Assembly: GCA_017432885.1 (NCBI GenBank)
Contig: JAFRIE010000049.1
Span: 1 to 44,368 of the forward strand
Length of the DNA stretch: 44,368 nucleotides
Reading direction: 5' to 3'
Source: Erysipelotrichaceae bacterium
GTDB taxonomy: Bacteria; Bacillota_I; Bacilli_A; Erysipelotrichales; Erysipelotrichaceae
Below the pieces are notes generated by a model. The model was not told the DNA's origin. It did no database searches and was given only the letters and a program-made list of their open reading frames with translations. The translations under genes were made by a program, and so were the position numbers. Below are positions 16,056 through 23,391 of this stretch, piece after piece. Within the stretch, counting starts at the first letter, position 1; every line of letters begins with the position of its first letter.

Positions 16056-16814
16056 ATGCTGGAAATATTTGAAACAGAAATCTCCCGGCTGATCAAGGGA
16101 GAAAAAAGAAAAGTCTACGTGTATGTCCCCGACTTCGAGGGAAGCTTCCCTGTCCTGTACATGTTTGACGGACAGAACATCTTCCTGGATGAAGAAGCCA
16201 CCTACGGCAAGTCCTGGGGGATGCTGGAATACCTGGAAGAAAATGAAGTACCGCTGATCGTGGTCGGTGTCGAATGCAACCATCATGATGAAAGGGAAAA
16301 GTGCGGAGGAAGACTTTCCGAATATTCGCCGTTCTTCTTTGAAGACCATGAATGGGGCTATCGGATCAAAGGCAGAGGAAGGACCACGATGAACTGGTTC
16401 GTGAAGGAACTGAAGCCTTACATCGACGACAACTATCCGACACTGCCTGACCGGAAGAATACATTTATTGCCGGGAGTTCCATGGGCGGTCTGATGACCC
16501 TGTATGCCTTAAGCAAATACAATCATGTCTTCTCCAAAGGAGCTGCGCTCTCGCCGTCCGTCGGTTTTGCTCCGGAGAATGTTCTGGATATGATCGAACG
16601 TTCGAAATACCGCAAGAATACGGTCCTCTACATGGACTATGGCGAGAACGAGATCCGCTACCGCAATACCCGAGCTATCTACGCCGATGTGACCCAGGCC
16701 CTCATCAATAAGGGTGTTCTTCTGGAAAGCCGCATCGTTCCGAAAGGAAATCACAACGAGGCTTCCTGGGAGAAGCAGATCCCATTCTTTATGGATACGT
16801 TCTTTTACCGTTAA
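16056..16814 (+). CDS. Esterase D / Fes-type alpha/beta hydrolase, first of two
   Basis: A 252-residue alpha/beta hydrolase of the putative esterase family (PF00756). The nucleophile elbow is GSSMGG (S142), and the late GNHNEASW supplies a plausible catalytic His. MFDGQNIF near the N-terminus is typical. It starts a three-gene cassette with a second esterase and an ATP-grasp enzyme (gaps of 9 and 16 bases). TATAAA about 30 bases upstream and AAAAGGA before the ATG give the promoter and ribosome site. The substrate is unknown. Confidence 0.85.
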   Translation: MLEIFETEISRLIKGEKRKVYVYVPDFEGSFPVLYMFDGQNIFLDEEATYGKSWGMLEYLEENEVPLIVVGVECNHHDEREKCGGRLSEYSPFFFEDHEWGYRIKGRGRTTMNWFVKELKPYIDDNYPTLPDRKNTFIAGSSMGGLMTLYALSKYNHVFSKGAALSPSVGFAPENVLDMIERSKYRKNTVLYMDYGENEIRYRNTRAIYADVTQALINKGVLLESRIVPKGNHNEASWEKQIPFFMDTFFYR

Positions 16815-16823
16815 GGAGCAGAT

Positions 16824-17576
16824 ATGGAAACAAACTATTTCGACTACTACAGCTACAATCTGAACCGGAACATGCCGATCAAGGTCTACGGCCATCATGG
16901 ACGTCCGGTCCTGTTTATTCCCTGCCAGGACGGCAGATTCTTCGATTTCGAGAACTTTCACATGAGTGATACTTTCGCTCCCTGGATCGACAGCGGAGAA
17001 GTGATCGTCTTTGCGATCGATACCATCGATATCGAGACCTGGAGCGACAGGAACAACGATCCGGGCTATCGGGCCAGACATCACGAGGAATGGATCAGTT
17101 ACATTACCAGAGAAGTGGTTCCTTTCATTAGAGACTACGTCAACGAAAAGAACGGCTGGGAAGGCTATCCGGGTATCATGACCTTTGGCGCATCCATGGG
17201 AGCGACGCATGCCCTAAATCTGTATCTGCGTTTCCCGGATCTCTTTGACCGCTGTCTGGCATTGAGCGGCATCTACCACGCCTCCTTCTTCATGGGAGAC
17301 TATATGGATGACAATGTCTACAAGAATTCCCCGACCGACTACATGCGCAACATGTCTCCGGATCATCCGTTCATTGAACGCTACAACCAAAACAAGGCCG
17401 TAGTCTGCGTCGGCATGGGAGCCTGGGAAGAACCATGGAGCACCCAATATCTGGATCAGAGATTTCATGAACTGGGTATCAACATCTGGGTCGATTACTG
17501 GGGGCAGGATGTCAATCACGACTGGCCTTGGTGGCATAAGCAGGTACCGTATTTCCTGCCTTATCTGTTAGGTTAA
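16824..17576 (+). CDS. Esterase family alpha/beta hydrolase, second of two
   Basis: A 250-residue protein, distantly related to its upstream neighbour. The nucleophile elbow is GASMGA (S124), and DVNHDWPWWHKQ near the C-terminus provides the likely catalytic His. The N-terminal half contains FIPCQDGRFFDFENF, characteristic of this esterase branch. AAGGAGCAG precedes the ATG. Two paralogous esterases side by side followed by an ATP-grasp ligase suggest a shared pathway in which an ester or acyl group is removed and another group is added, but this is inference. Confidence 0.85.
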   Translation: METNYFDYYSYNLNRNMPIKVYGHHGRPVLFIPCQDGRFFDFENFHMSDTFAPWIDSGEVIVFAIDTIDIETWSDRNNDPGYRARHHEEWISYITREVVPFIRDYVNEKNGWEGYPGIMTFGASMGATHALNLYLRFPDLFDRCLALSGIYHASFFMGDYMDDNVYKNSPTDYMRNMSPDHPFIERYNQNKAVVCVGMGAWEEPWSTQYLDQRFHELGINIWVDYWGQDVNHDWPWWHKQVPYFLPYLLG

Positions 17577-17592
17577 GAAAGAGAGAAAAGCT

Positions 17593-18780
17593 ATGACGAA
17601 CTTCATTTACATTTCACCGAACTTTCCGGCCAACCACTGGAACTTCTGTCATCATCTGAAAGAAAACGGGATCAACGTACTGGGTATCGGCGATGCCGAC
17701 TACGACAGCCTTTCCTATGAACTGAAGATGTCTCTGAAAGAGTATTACAGGGTATCTTCCCTGGAGAACTACGACGAAGTATTCCGGGCGGTCGCCTTCT
17801 TTACCTACAAGTATGGCAAGATCGACTGGCTTGAGTCGAACAACGAATACTGGCTGGAAAGAGATGCGAAGCTGAGAGAAGAGTTCCACATCACGACCGG
17901 TTTCTTCCCGAAGGACATGGACAGGGTCAAGTTCAAGTCCCAAATGAAGAAGAACTACATCAAGGCAGGTATCCCGGTAGCCAGATATCATCTGGTCGAC
18001 AATGTCAAAAACTGCAAGAAATTCATTGAAGAAGTCGGCTATCCGGTCATCGTGAAACCAGACAACGGCGTCGGTGCGAACGATACGCACAAACTGAAGA
18101 ACGACGAGGATCTGGAACATTTCTTCGAGACGAAGCTGGATGTTCAGTACATCATGGAAGAGTTCATTACCGGCGAGGTACAGACCTACGATGCGATCGT
18201 CAACTCCAAAGGGGAACCGATCTTCGAGAACGGAAACGTTACGGCAAAAGACCTGATGGAAGCCGTCAGTGAGAACGGCAACTCCGCCTTCTATGAAAGA
18301 GCGATCGTTCCGGATGATCTTCTGGAAGCCGGAAGAAAGACCTTGAAAGCCTTCGGCGTCAAGAGCAGGATGGTTCATCTGGAATTCTTCCGTCTGAGCA
18401 AGAAGCAGTATCTGGGCAAGAAGGGCGATATTGTCGCTCTGGAAGTAAACATGCGTCCGAGTGGCGGTATTTCTCCTACCATGATGAACTGGGCCAACGG
18501 CACGGATGTCTACAAGATCTGGGCCGACATGATCGCTTTCGATCACAGTGATAAAGGCAAGGAGAACCAGCAGATTTGTATCTTCGCGTCAAGAAGAGAC
18601 GGCAGGAACTTCAAGAATACCCCGGAATTCATCCGGGAGAAATATAAAGATCAGCTCAAGCAGGAAGGCAGAGTTGAAGAAGCTCTTTCCGGAGCCATGG
18701 CCAATTACATGTTTATCGCGCTGTTCGATACCGAAGAGCAGGTCAAGGAATTCATTATCGACGTATTAGGAGAGAACTAG
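17593..18780 (+). CDS. ATP-grasp domain protein
   Basis: A 395-residue ATP-grasp enzyme, related to the carbamoyl-phosphate-synthase-like and biotin-carboxylase-like fold. The N-terminal pre-ATP-grasp region begins NFIYISPNFPANHWNFC. The ATP-binding part includes YPVIVKPDNGVGANDT and YIMEEFITGEVQTYDAIV. The Mg-binding segment is VALEVNMRPSGGISPTMMNWANG. Enzymes of this fold join a carboxylate to an amine or similar group. AGAGAGAAAAG precedes the ATG. It closes the esterase-esterase-ATP-grasp cassette and is followed by a terminator. Confidence 0.85.
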   Translation: MTNFIYISPNFPANHWNFCHHLKENGINVLGIGDADYDSLSYELKMSLKEYYRVSSLENYDEVFRAVAFFTYKYGKIDWLESNNEYWLERDAKLREEFHITTGFFPKDMDRVKFKSQMKKNYIKAGIPVARYHLVDNVKNCKKFIEEVGYPVIVKPDNGVGANDTHKLKNDEDLEHFFETKLDVQYIMEEFITGEVQTYDAIVNSKGEPIFENGNVTAKDLMEAVSENGNSAFYERAIVPDDLLEAGRKTLKAFGVKSRMVHLEFFRLSKKQYLGKKGDIVALEVNMRPSGGISPTMMNWANGTDVYKIWADMIAFDHSDKGKENQQICIFASRRDGRNFKNTPEFIREKYKDQLKQEGRVEEALSGAMANYMFIALFDTEEQVKEFIIDVLGEN

Positions 18781-18797
18781 ATATCCTGAAATCAAAT

Positions 18798-18824
18798 AAC
18801 CCGGACGGTCTAGTCCGGGTTTTA
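18798..18824 (+). terminator. Terminator of the esterase/ATP-grasp operon
   Basis: A 9-bp GC-rich stem (AACCCGGAC / GTCCGGGTT) with a 6-base loop and a short T-run. Confidence 0.85.
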
Positions 18825-18852
18825 TTATGTTTTGTTTATCGGTAAACAGTGA

Positions 18853-18881
18853 TAGATAAATAGAGTATTATCCATTAAAAT
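18853..18881 (+). promoter_or_regulatory. Promoter of the helicase gene, leaderless arrangement
   Basis: TAGATA (18853-18858, four of six matches to TTGACA), 17-base spacer, TAAAAT (18876-18881), then six bases (GAAATT) and the ATG at 18888. No ribosome site exists between the -10 and the ATG. Confidence 0.55.
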
Positions 18882-18887
18882 GAAATT

Positions 18888-21800
18888 ATGAGGACCATTT
18901 CAAGAGAGCTATTCAAGGCTATTCATGAAGGCTGCTGGTTATATATCGAATATCATAATCAGAAAGATGAGACAACCAAATACTGGATCTCGGTTAAGGA
19001 TTTAAATCCTGTTCAAGGAAGAGTTGTTGTCGATGGAATGCACTTAAAAACGTATGAAGTGACAGAACTGAATCTTTATATTGACAGGATCAAAAGTGCA
19101 CAGGTCGTAGACGGAACGTATGCGCCGGTCAATCAGAAACTGGTAGACGATATAGCAATCAATCCGGAAAAGTATTATTCTGTTTTTTCTGATGTTGTAA
19201 ATCTGAAGATTCTGAATTATTTAAGCCAATGCAGTAGATTGGATCATACTCCATTTAAAACCGAGGGAATACTTGTAAAAGCAATCGACGATGAAGTGCT
19301 AGGAAACAAGACTTTGCAGCTTAACGACGAGCAGTTCTCCCAGATCGTTAACGGATTTCAGAAAAGAACAAATAAAAAAGCAGACCATAATATATCTCAA
19401 TTGCAGCTGCTTCAGCTTGGTCTGAATTTTTTGAGTATTCATTATAAAAAAGGTAACTTCGTTCTTGCCTACCAGCCGTTAAAACTGGATGTCAAGAACA
19501 GGAAATTAAAAGCAGTTGAAGAGATTGAAATATGTACGGAATATACGATAGACGGAAATAAACAAAGTATTAGGCAATTTATCGATGCTGAAGATCTGTC
19601 CCTGCTAGATCATTTCAAAGAAAACGCCGAGAAAATCAGAGATCTGATTTCCCGAAACAATCCGAATGTTCAGGTGGATGACATGCCGTATCTGCTGGAA
19701 ATGGGCAGAGATCAGATTATAGACCTTGATAAGGAATATGACGGAATTTTGCAGATGTATCAGTCTGAGAATAAATCCGATGTCACGACACCTGTGAGAG
19801 CCTTCTTTGGAGAACTGACATCTCATCCAAAAAGAACGAAGTCTTACCCTTTGATTCTATTGGATAAAAACATTAATATGGATCAGCTTCTTGCAATGAA
19901 CCACGCGATGCGTTATCCGATTTCTTATGTTCAGGGCCCGCCCGGGACAGGAAAAACAAAGACGATCATCAACATCATAGTCACATCGTTCTTCAATGGA
20001 AAAACGGTTTTGTTTTCTTCCTATAACAATCATCCAATCGATGAAGTTGTAGACAAACTTAAGAATTTAAGATTCGGCGGTTTTACAATACCGTTTCCTA
20101 TCATCCGTCTTGGAAGCAATCTGGAAGTAATGAATTCTCTTAGAATTGTGAAGGAGTTGTTTGAAAAAGTCAGCAGTATCAACGTTTCAGAATTTTCACA
20201 GGAGAAAGGATTTAAGGAACGTTCGGACCAGGCCAAAAAACTGACGGAATATCTTGAGGGATATGAAGAAAGGATCGACCTGCTGGAAAGAAAGGATACG
20301 ATCGAACAGCTGTTAAGAAACAACAATCAGCTAAATTTCCAGATCAACGTTCAGACAGGACAATTACAGGATGTAAACAACAGACTAAAAGAACTCGGGG
20401 AATTCGATATTGAAGACGCTCTGAAACTTATCGATTCCGATAACGAAGCACTGATGACATATTTAAACTATGCCTCAATCAAATGTATCAAGCGTATTCT
20501 GGAACCAAAAAACGAAGATTTTAGAAACATACTGTACATCGAAGACGAAGAGAAGAAGGTAAGGGAATTCAACCAGTACCTATCAAGCGCAGAGAATATG
20601 AAGAAGTTTCTGCGTATCTTCCCGATGGTCGCTACTACTTGTATTTCTGCACGAAGACTCGCTGATCCGGAGCCGTATTTTGATATAACGATCATTGATG
20701 AGGCCAGCCAGTGTAACAATGCCGTTTCACTTGTTCCAATCGTTAGAGGAAAAGAGCTTCTTCTGGTAGGAGATCCGCAGCAGTTGCAGCCGGTCATCGT
20801 AATGAAACCGAGCGACAGCTATTCGTTAAGAACGAAATATGGTGTAGGAGAAGAATACGATTACTGTAAGAATTCCATATACAAAACATATCTTGCCTGT
20901 GATGCAGTCAGTGACGAAGTGCTGTTGAGTCATCATTACCGCTGCGATCCAAAGATCATTGGCTTTAACAACCATAAGTATTACAACGATAAACTCAAAA
21001 TGAACGGGAAGAAAGTCAGCGATCAGCCGCTGGTCTTTGTTAATGTTCCCGATGATACAAGCACCGAGAAGAATACTGCGCCAAAGGAAGTAGAAGCAAT
21101 CGTCAACTATATAAAAGCAAATCCGAACAAGAAGATCGGTGTCATAACTCCTTTTGTGAAGCAGAAAGACCTGATCAACAAGGAACTGGATCTTAACAAC
21201 ATAAAAGGTGTCAGTTGCGGGACGGTCCATGCTTTTCAGGGAGATGAAAAAGACGTGATCCTGTTCTCTCTGGCTTTAACAGATCGAACCAGGACGCCGA
21301 CATATGACTGGCTCAAAAACAATAAAGAACTGATCAATGTTTCAACATCGCGGGCAAAACATGAATTGATTTTAATTTCCAACGAAAAAGAAATAGACAG
21401 ATTACATAGCAGTGATGAAGATGATCTCTATGATTTATACAAATATGTCAAAAGTGCAGGTACGTATAAAGTGGCTCAGCGCATTGTTGAATCCCGAGCA
21501 TTAGGAATCAGACCATACAGTACTGAAACCGAGACAGCGTTTATGGAAAATCTAAATCAGGCTCTGGATAGCGCATTTAGAGACGAAAGCAGGTATACCG
21601 TTAAAAAAGAAGTGCCGATTGCACAGGTCTTCTTGACGAATGTTTCTCATCAGGATTATTTCTACCGCGGACGTTTTGATTTTGTTGTTTTCCGTAAAGT
21701 CGGCAAACAAGAGATTCCTGTTTTAGCGATAGAACTGGATGGGAAGGAACACTTCTCGGATGAAGTTGTTAAGAATAGAGACAAGATCAAAAGACAGATC

Positions 21801-21899
21801 TGCAAAGAACACAATTTCGAACTGATACACGTAGAGAATACTTACGCCAGAAGATACCATTACATCAAGGACATTCTGATCAAATACTTCCAGGGCTAA
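18888..21899 (+). CDS. SF1 helicase fused to a restriction-like nuclease domain, with WYL-like N-terminus
   Basis: A 1003-residue single-gene unit. Residues about 6-77 resemble a WYL ligand-sensing domain (LFKAIHEGCWLYIEYHN near the start, then YIDRIKSAQVV). A superfamily 1 (UPF1/DNA2-like) helicase core follows: Walker A GPPGTGKT (350-357), Walker B DEASQ (604-608), DPQQLQPV, HYRCDP, TVHAFQGDEKD and NVSTSRAK. Coiled-coil-like sequence lies around 430-510. The C-terminus is a PD-(D/E)XK nuclease of the Vsr/DUF559/DUF2726 kind: GRFDFVV (D931), IELDGKEH (E949, D951) and RDKIKRQ. The gene is richer in A+T than its neighbours, stands alone between terminators and is apparently leaderless. An anti-phage or DNA/RNA-processing role is inference. 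Confidence 0.85.
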   Translation: MRTISRELFKAIHEGCWLYIEYHNQKDETTKYWISVKDLNPVQGRVVVDGMHLKTYEVTELNLYIDRIKSAQVVDGTYAPVNQKLVDDIAINPEKYYSVFSDVVNLKILNYLSQCSRLDHTPFKTEGILVKAIDDEVLGNKTLQLNDEQFSQIVNGFQKRTNKKADHNISQLQLLQLGLNFLSIHYKKGNFVLAYQPLKLDVKNRKLKAVEEIEICTEYTIDGNKQSIRQFIDAEDLSLLDHFKENAEKIRDLISRNNPNVQVDDMPYLLEMGRDQIIDLDKEYDGILQMYQSENKSDVTTPVRAFFGELTSHPKRTKSYPLILLDKNINMDQLLAMNHAMRYPISYVQGPPGTGKTKTIINIIVTSFFNGKTVLFSSYNNHPIDEVVDKLKNLRFGGFTIPFPIIRLGSNLEVMNSLRIVKELFEKVSSINVSEFSQEKGFKERSDQAKKLTEYLEGYEERIDLLERKDTIEQLLRNNNQLNFQINVQTGQLQDVNNRLKELGEFDIEDALKLIDSDNEALMTYLNYASIKCIKRILEPKNEDFRNILYIEDEEKKVREFNQYLSSAENMKKFLRIFPMVATTCISARRLADPEPYFDITIIDEASQCNNAVSLVPIVRGKELLLVGDPQQLQPVIVMKPSDSYSLRTKYGVGEEYDYCKNSIYKTYLACDAVSDEVLLSHHYRCDPKIIGFNNHKYYNDKLKMNGKKVSDQPLVFVNVPDDTSTEKNTAPKEVEAIVNYIKANPNKKIGVITPFVKQKDLINKELDLNNIKGVSCGTVHAFQGDEKDVILFSLALTDRTRTPTYDWLKNNKELINVSTSRAKHELILISNEKEIDRLHSSDEDDLYDLYKYVKSAGTYKVAQRIVESRALGIRPYSTETETAFMENLNQALDSAFRDESRYTVKKEVPIAQVFLTNVSHQDYFYRGRFDFVVFRKVGKQEIPVLAIELDGKEHFSDEVVKNRDKIKRQICKEHNFELIHVENTYARRYHYIKDILIKYFQG

Positions 21900-21913
21900 T
21901 GCCCTGGTTTTTT
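21890..21913 (+). terminator. Terminator overlapping the helicase stop codon
   Basis: Stem CCAGGGC / GCCCTGG; the stop codon TAA lies in the four-base loop, and six T follow. Confidence 0.88.
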
Positions 21914-21919
21914 CTATGC

Positions 21920-21975
21920 TATAATGTTGCCATCAGTTTACAGACACAATGCATATGGAAACATAAACTGTTTTT
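21920..21975 (+). promoter_or_regulatory. Promoter and leader hairpin upstream of the CEO-synthase-like gene
   Basis: TATAAT (21920-21925), then a 70-base leader. A 7-bp perfect stem (21934-21940 / 21964-21970) is followed by five T, terminator-like but AU-rich. A five-codon ORF (ATG CAT ATG GAA ACA TAA, 21949-21966) lies in the loop, and its stop codon overlaps the right stem arm. This may be an attenuator, but the stem is weak. Confidence 0.3.
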
Positions 21976-21995
21976 CGTATTAAAGGAGCAACATT

Positions 21996-22991
21996 ATGTA
22001 TCGTATCGGTTTTCTGATTTCCCGCAAACCGGGAGAAAAACGCAGAGCCATCCTTCCGGAAGATCTGAAACAGGTAAAACATCCCGAATTTCTCTATCTG
22101 GAGGAAAGATATGGGGAAAGCGTCTTAAGGGATGATGAGGAATATAGAAAGTACGGTGTAAACATCGTTTCCCGTAAGGAAGCGATGAACTGCGATGTCC
22201 TGATCGACGTCAAGCTGGGTGACAACGAAGAGATCGGTGAGGTCAGGGACGGCTGCCTGCTGGTAGGCTGGGCGCACGCCGTACAGAAGACAGAATTCAC
22301 TACTGCATGCATGAAAAAAGACATTAGTGTTCTGGCCTGGGAAGAGATCTTTGAAGACGGACGTTATATCTTTTACCGTAACCGGGAGATTGCCGGAGAG
22401 ATGGGTGTCCTGCAGGCTCTGTCCTATGTCGGCAAGGTTCCCTACGATCTGACGGCGGCCGTCATCGGCAATGGTCAGACAGCCAAGGGAGCGATCCGTA
22501 TCCTGAACGGACTGGGTGTCAGGACGGATGTCTACGCAAGAAAGCTGGAGAAGCTGTTCCGGAAAAAGATGTACGACTACGATCTTCTGATCAACTGCGT
22601 TATGTGGGATACTTCCAGAGAAGATCATTTGATCTGTAAAGAGGACCTGAAGAAACTGAAACCGGGTGCCTGTATCATCGACATTTCCTGCGACCCGCAC
22701 ATGGCGGTAGAAACGTCTCATCCGACCAGGATCGATGATCCGGTCTATTATGTGGACAATGTCCTGCATTATGCGGTAGACAATACGCCTGCCATGGTCC
22801 CAAGGACCGTTTCGGAAGTCTTAAGCAGAAACTTCGCGCCTTACCTGAACGATTTGATCGAAGGAGAACTGCCTGAAATTCTAAGAAAGGCCGTCGTCAT
22901 TGATAAAGGAGTCCTAGTGAATGATAGAATTGTTGCCTACCGTAAGCGGTTGGGACTGCCTGTGGACAAGGAAGAAATCAAGAGATCGTAA
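21996..22991 (+). CDS. N5-(carboxyethyl)ornithine synthase-like, alanine dehydrogenase superfamily
   Basis: A 331-residue protein of the alanine dehydrogenase / transhydrogenase fold. The N-terminal FLISRKPGEKRRAILPEDL resembles N5-(carboxyethyl)ornithine synthase, which reductively condenses pyruvate with the side-chain amine of ornithine using NADPH. The NAD(P)-binding motif is VIGNGQTAKGA. VDNTPAMVPRTVSE corresponds to the VDN-P-A-VP signature of the superfamily. It is somewhat shorter than true alanine dehydrogenases (about 370 residues), which favours the carboxyethyl-amino-acid branch. AAAGGAG precedes the ATG. The substrate is not certain. Confidence 0.65.
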   Translation: MYRIGFLISRKPGEKRRAILPEDLKQVKHPEFLYLEERYGESVLRDDEEYRKYGVNIVSRKEAMNCDVLIDVKLGDNEEIGEVRDGCLLVGWAHAVQKTEFTTACMKKDISVLAWEEIFEDGRYIFYRNREIAGEMGVLQALSYVGKVPYDLTAAVIGNGQTAKGAIRILNGLGVRTDVYARKLEKLFRKKMYDYDLLINCVMWDTSREDHLICKEDLKKLKPGACIIDISCDPHMAVETSHPTRIDDPVYYVDNVLHYAVDNTPAMVPRTVSEVLSRNFAPYLNDLIEGELPEILRKAVVIDKGVLVNDRIVAYRKRLGLPVDKEEIKRS

Positions 22992-23003
22992 GATCTCTTT
23001 TTC
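22981..23003 (+). terminator. Terminator overlapping the stop codon of the CEO-synthase-like gene
   Basis: Stem AGAGATC / GATCTCT with loop GTAA containing part of the TAA stop, followed by TTTTC ATTTT. Confidence 0.8.
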
Positions 23004-23037
23004 ATTTTCTTGATTATGATCTATAATAGTAAAAGAC

Positions 23038-23113
23038 GGGGCTTTAGCTCAGCTGGGAGAGCGCCTGGTTCGCAATCAGGAGGTCACCGGTTCAAACCCG
23101 GCAAGCTCCACCA
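23038..23113 (+). tRNA. tRNA-Ala(CGC)
   Basis: A 76-base cloverleaf with encoded CCA. The acceptor pairs are GGGGCTT / AAGCTCC (one G-U). The D-arm begins AGCTCAGCTGGGAGAGC, the anticodon loop is TTCGCAA giving CGC (reads GCG), and the T-arm is CCGGTTCAAACCCGG. TATAAT (23022-23027) lies just upstream. It has its own terminator at 23124. Confidence 0.95.
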
Positions 23114-23123
23114 TATCAATTAG

Positions 23124-23152
23124 AAACTCTGAAACTGATTCAGAGTTTTTTC
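23124..23152 (+). terminator. Terminator of tRNA-Ala(CGC)
   Basis: A 10-bp stem (AAACTCTGAA / TTCAGAGTTT) with a 5-base loop and a T-run. Confidence 0.9.
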
Positions 23153-23168
23153 TTTGAGATCGTTTCGC

Positions 23169-23197
23169 TTGCAATTGCAGAAAGATGGAGATAAATT
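23169..23197 (+). promoter_or_regulatory. Promoter of the cysK-cysE transcript
   Basis: TTGCAA (23169-23174), a 17-base spacer and TAAATT (23192-23197). The -10 ends seven bases before the ATG of the Cys-rich leader peptide, so transcription should begin at or next to that ATG. GGAG at 23187-23190 is 14 bases from the ATG and lies in the promoter, so it is unlikely to be used as a ribosome site. Confidence 0.6.
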
Positions 23198-23204
23198 AAG
23201 ATTA

Positions 23205-23306
23205 ATGATAAAGAGAACACGGGATAATAAAGTCACTGTAAGAAAAGAAAGCTGCTGTTGCTGCTGCATTTGTATTGTCCCGGATAGATTCTCTGGTCTT
23301 TTTTAA
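23205..23306 (+). CDS. Cysteine-rich attenuator leader peptide for cysK-cysE
   Basis: A 33-codon ORF: ATG ATA AAG AGA ACA ... then Ser and five consecutive Cys codons (23253-23267), Ile, a sixth Cys (23271-23273), ending ...SGLF TAA. A run of regulatory-amino-acid codons directly ahead of a biosynthetic operon for that amino acid is the hallmark of ribosome-mediated attenuation. The peptide is followed by pairing segments and a terminator (see the attenuator entry). Translation is probably leaderless, because the -10 element ends seven bases before the ATG. If charged tRNA-Cys is scarce, ribosomes should stall at the Cys run. Confidence 0.75.
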   Translation: MIKRTRDNKVTVRKESCCCCCICIVPDRFSGLF

Positions 23307-23366
23307 TAGAATAATTTAACCAGCAAGAAAGAGTGTTTATCCGGGAAAGAAGAACCCGGTTTTTTT
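23220..23366 (+). promoter_or_regulatory. Cysteine-responsive transcription attenuator
   Basis: Four segments show mutually exclusive pairings. Segment 1 (23220-23229, CGGGATAATA) pairs with segment 2 (23273-23282, TATTGTCCCG) over 10 bp with one G-U. Segment 2 shifted (23278-23286, TCCCGGATA) pairs perfectly with segment 3 (23338-23346, TATCCGGGA), forming a 9-bp antiterminator. Segment 3 (23341-23345, CCGGG) pairs with segment 4 (23355-23359, CCCGG), and seven T follow, forming the terminator. The Cys codons lie between segments 1 and 2, and the leader stop is just past segment 2. Stalling at the Cys run should favour 2:3 and read-through into cysK; free translation should favour 3:4. Confidence 0.75.
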
Positions 23367-23391
23367 ATCAGAAAAGAAAAGAGGAAAACAT

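Noticed and set aside
18888..21899. A multi-gene defence island around the helicase-nuclease
   Set aside because: Neighbouring genes are metabolic and separated by terminators; no methylase, toxin, integrase or repeats were seen, so only a single-gene hypothesis remains.
23150..23391. T-box riboswitch upstream of cysK
   Set aside because: No T-box antiterminator core (AGGGTGG..ACCGCG) is present, and a poly-Cys ORF with three exclusive stems explains the leader better.
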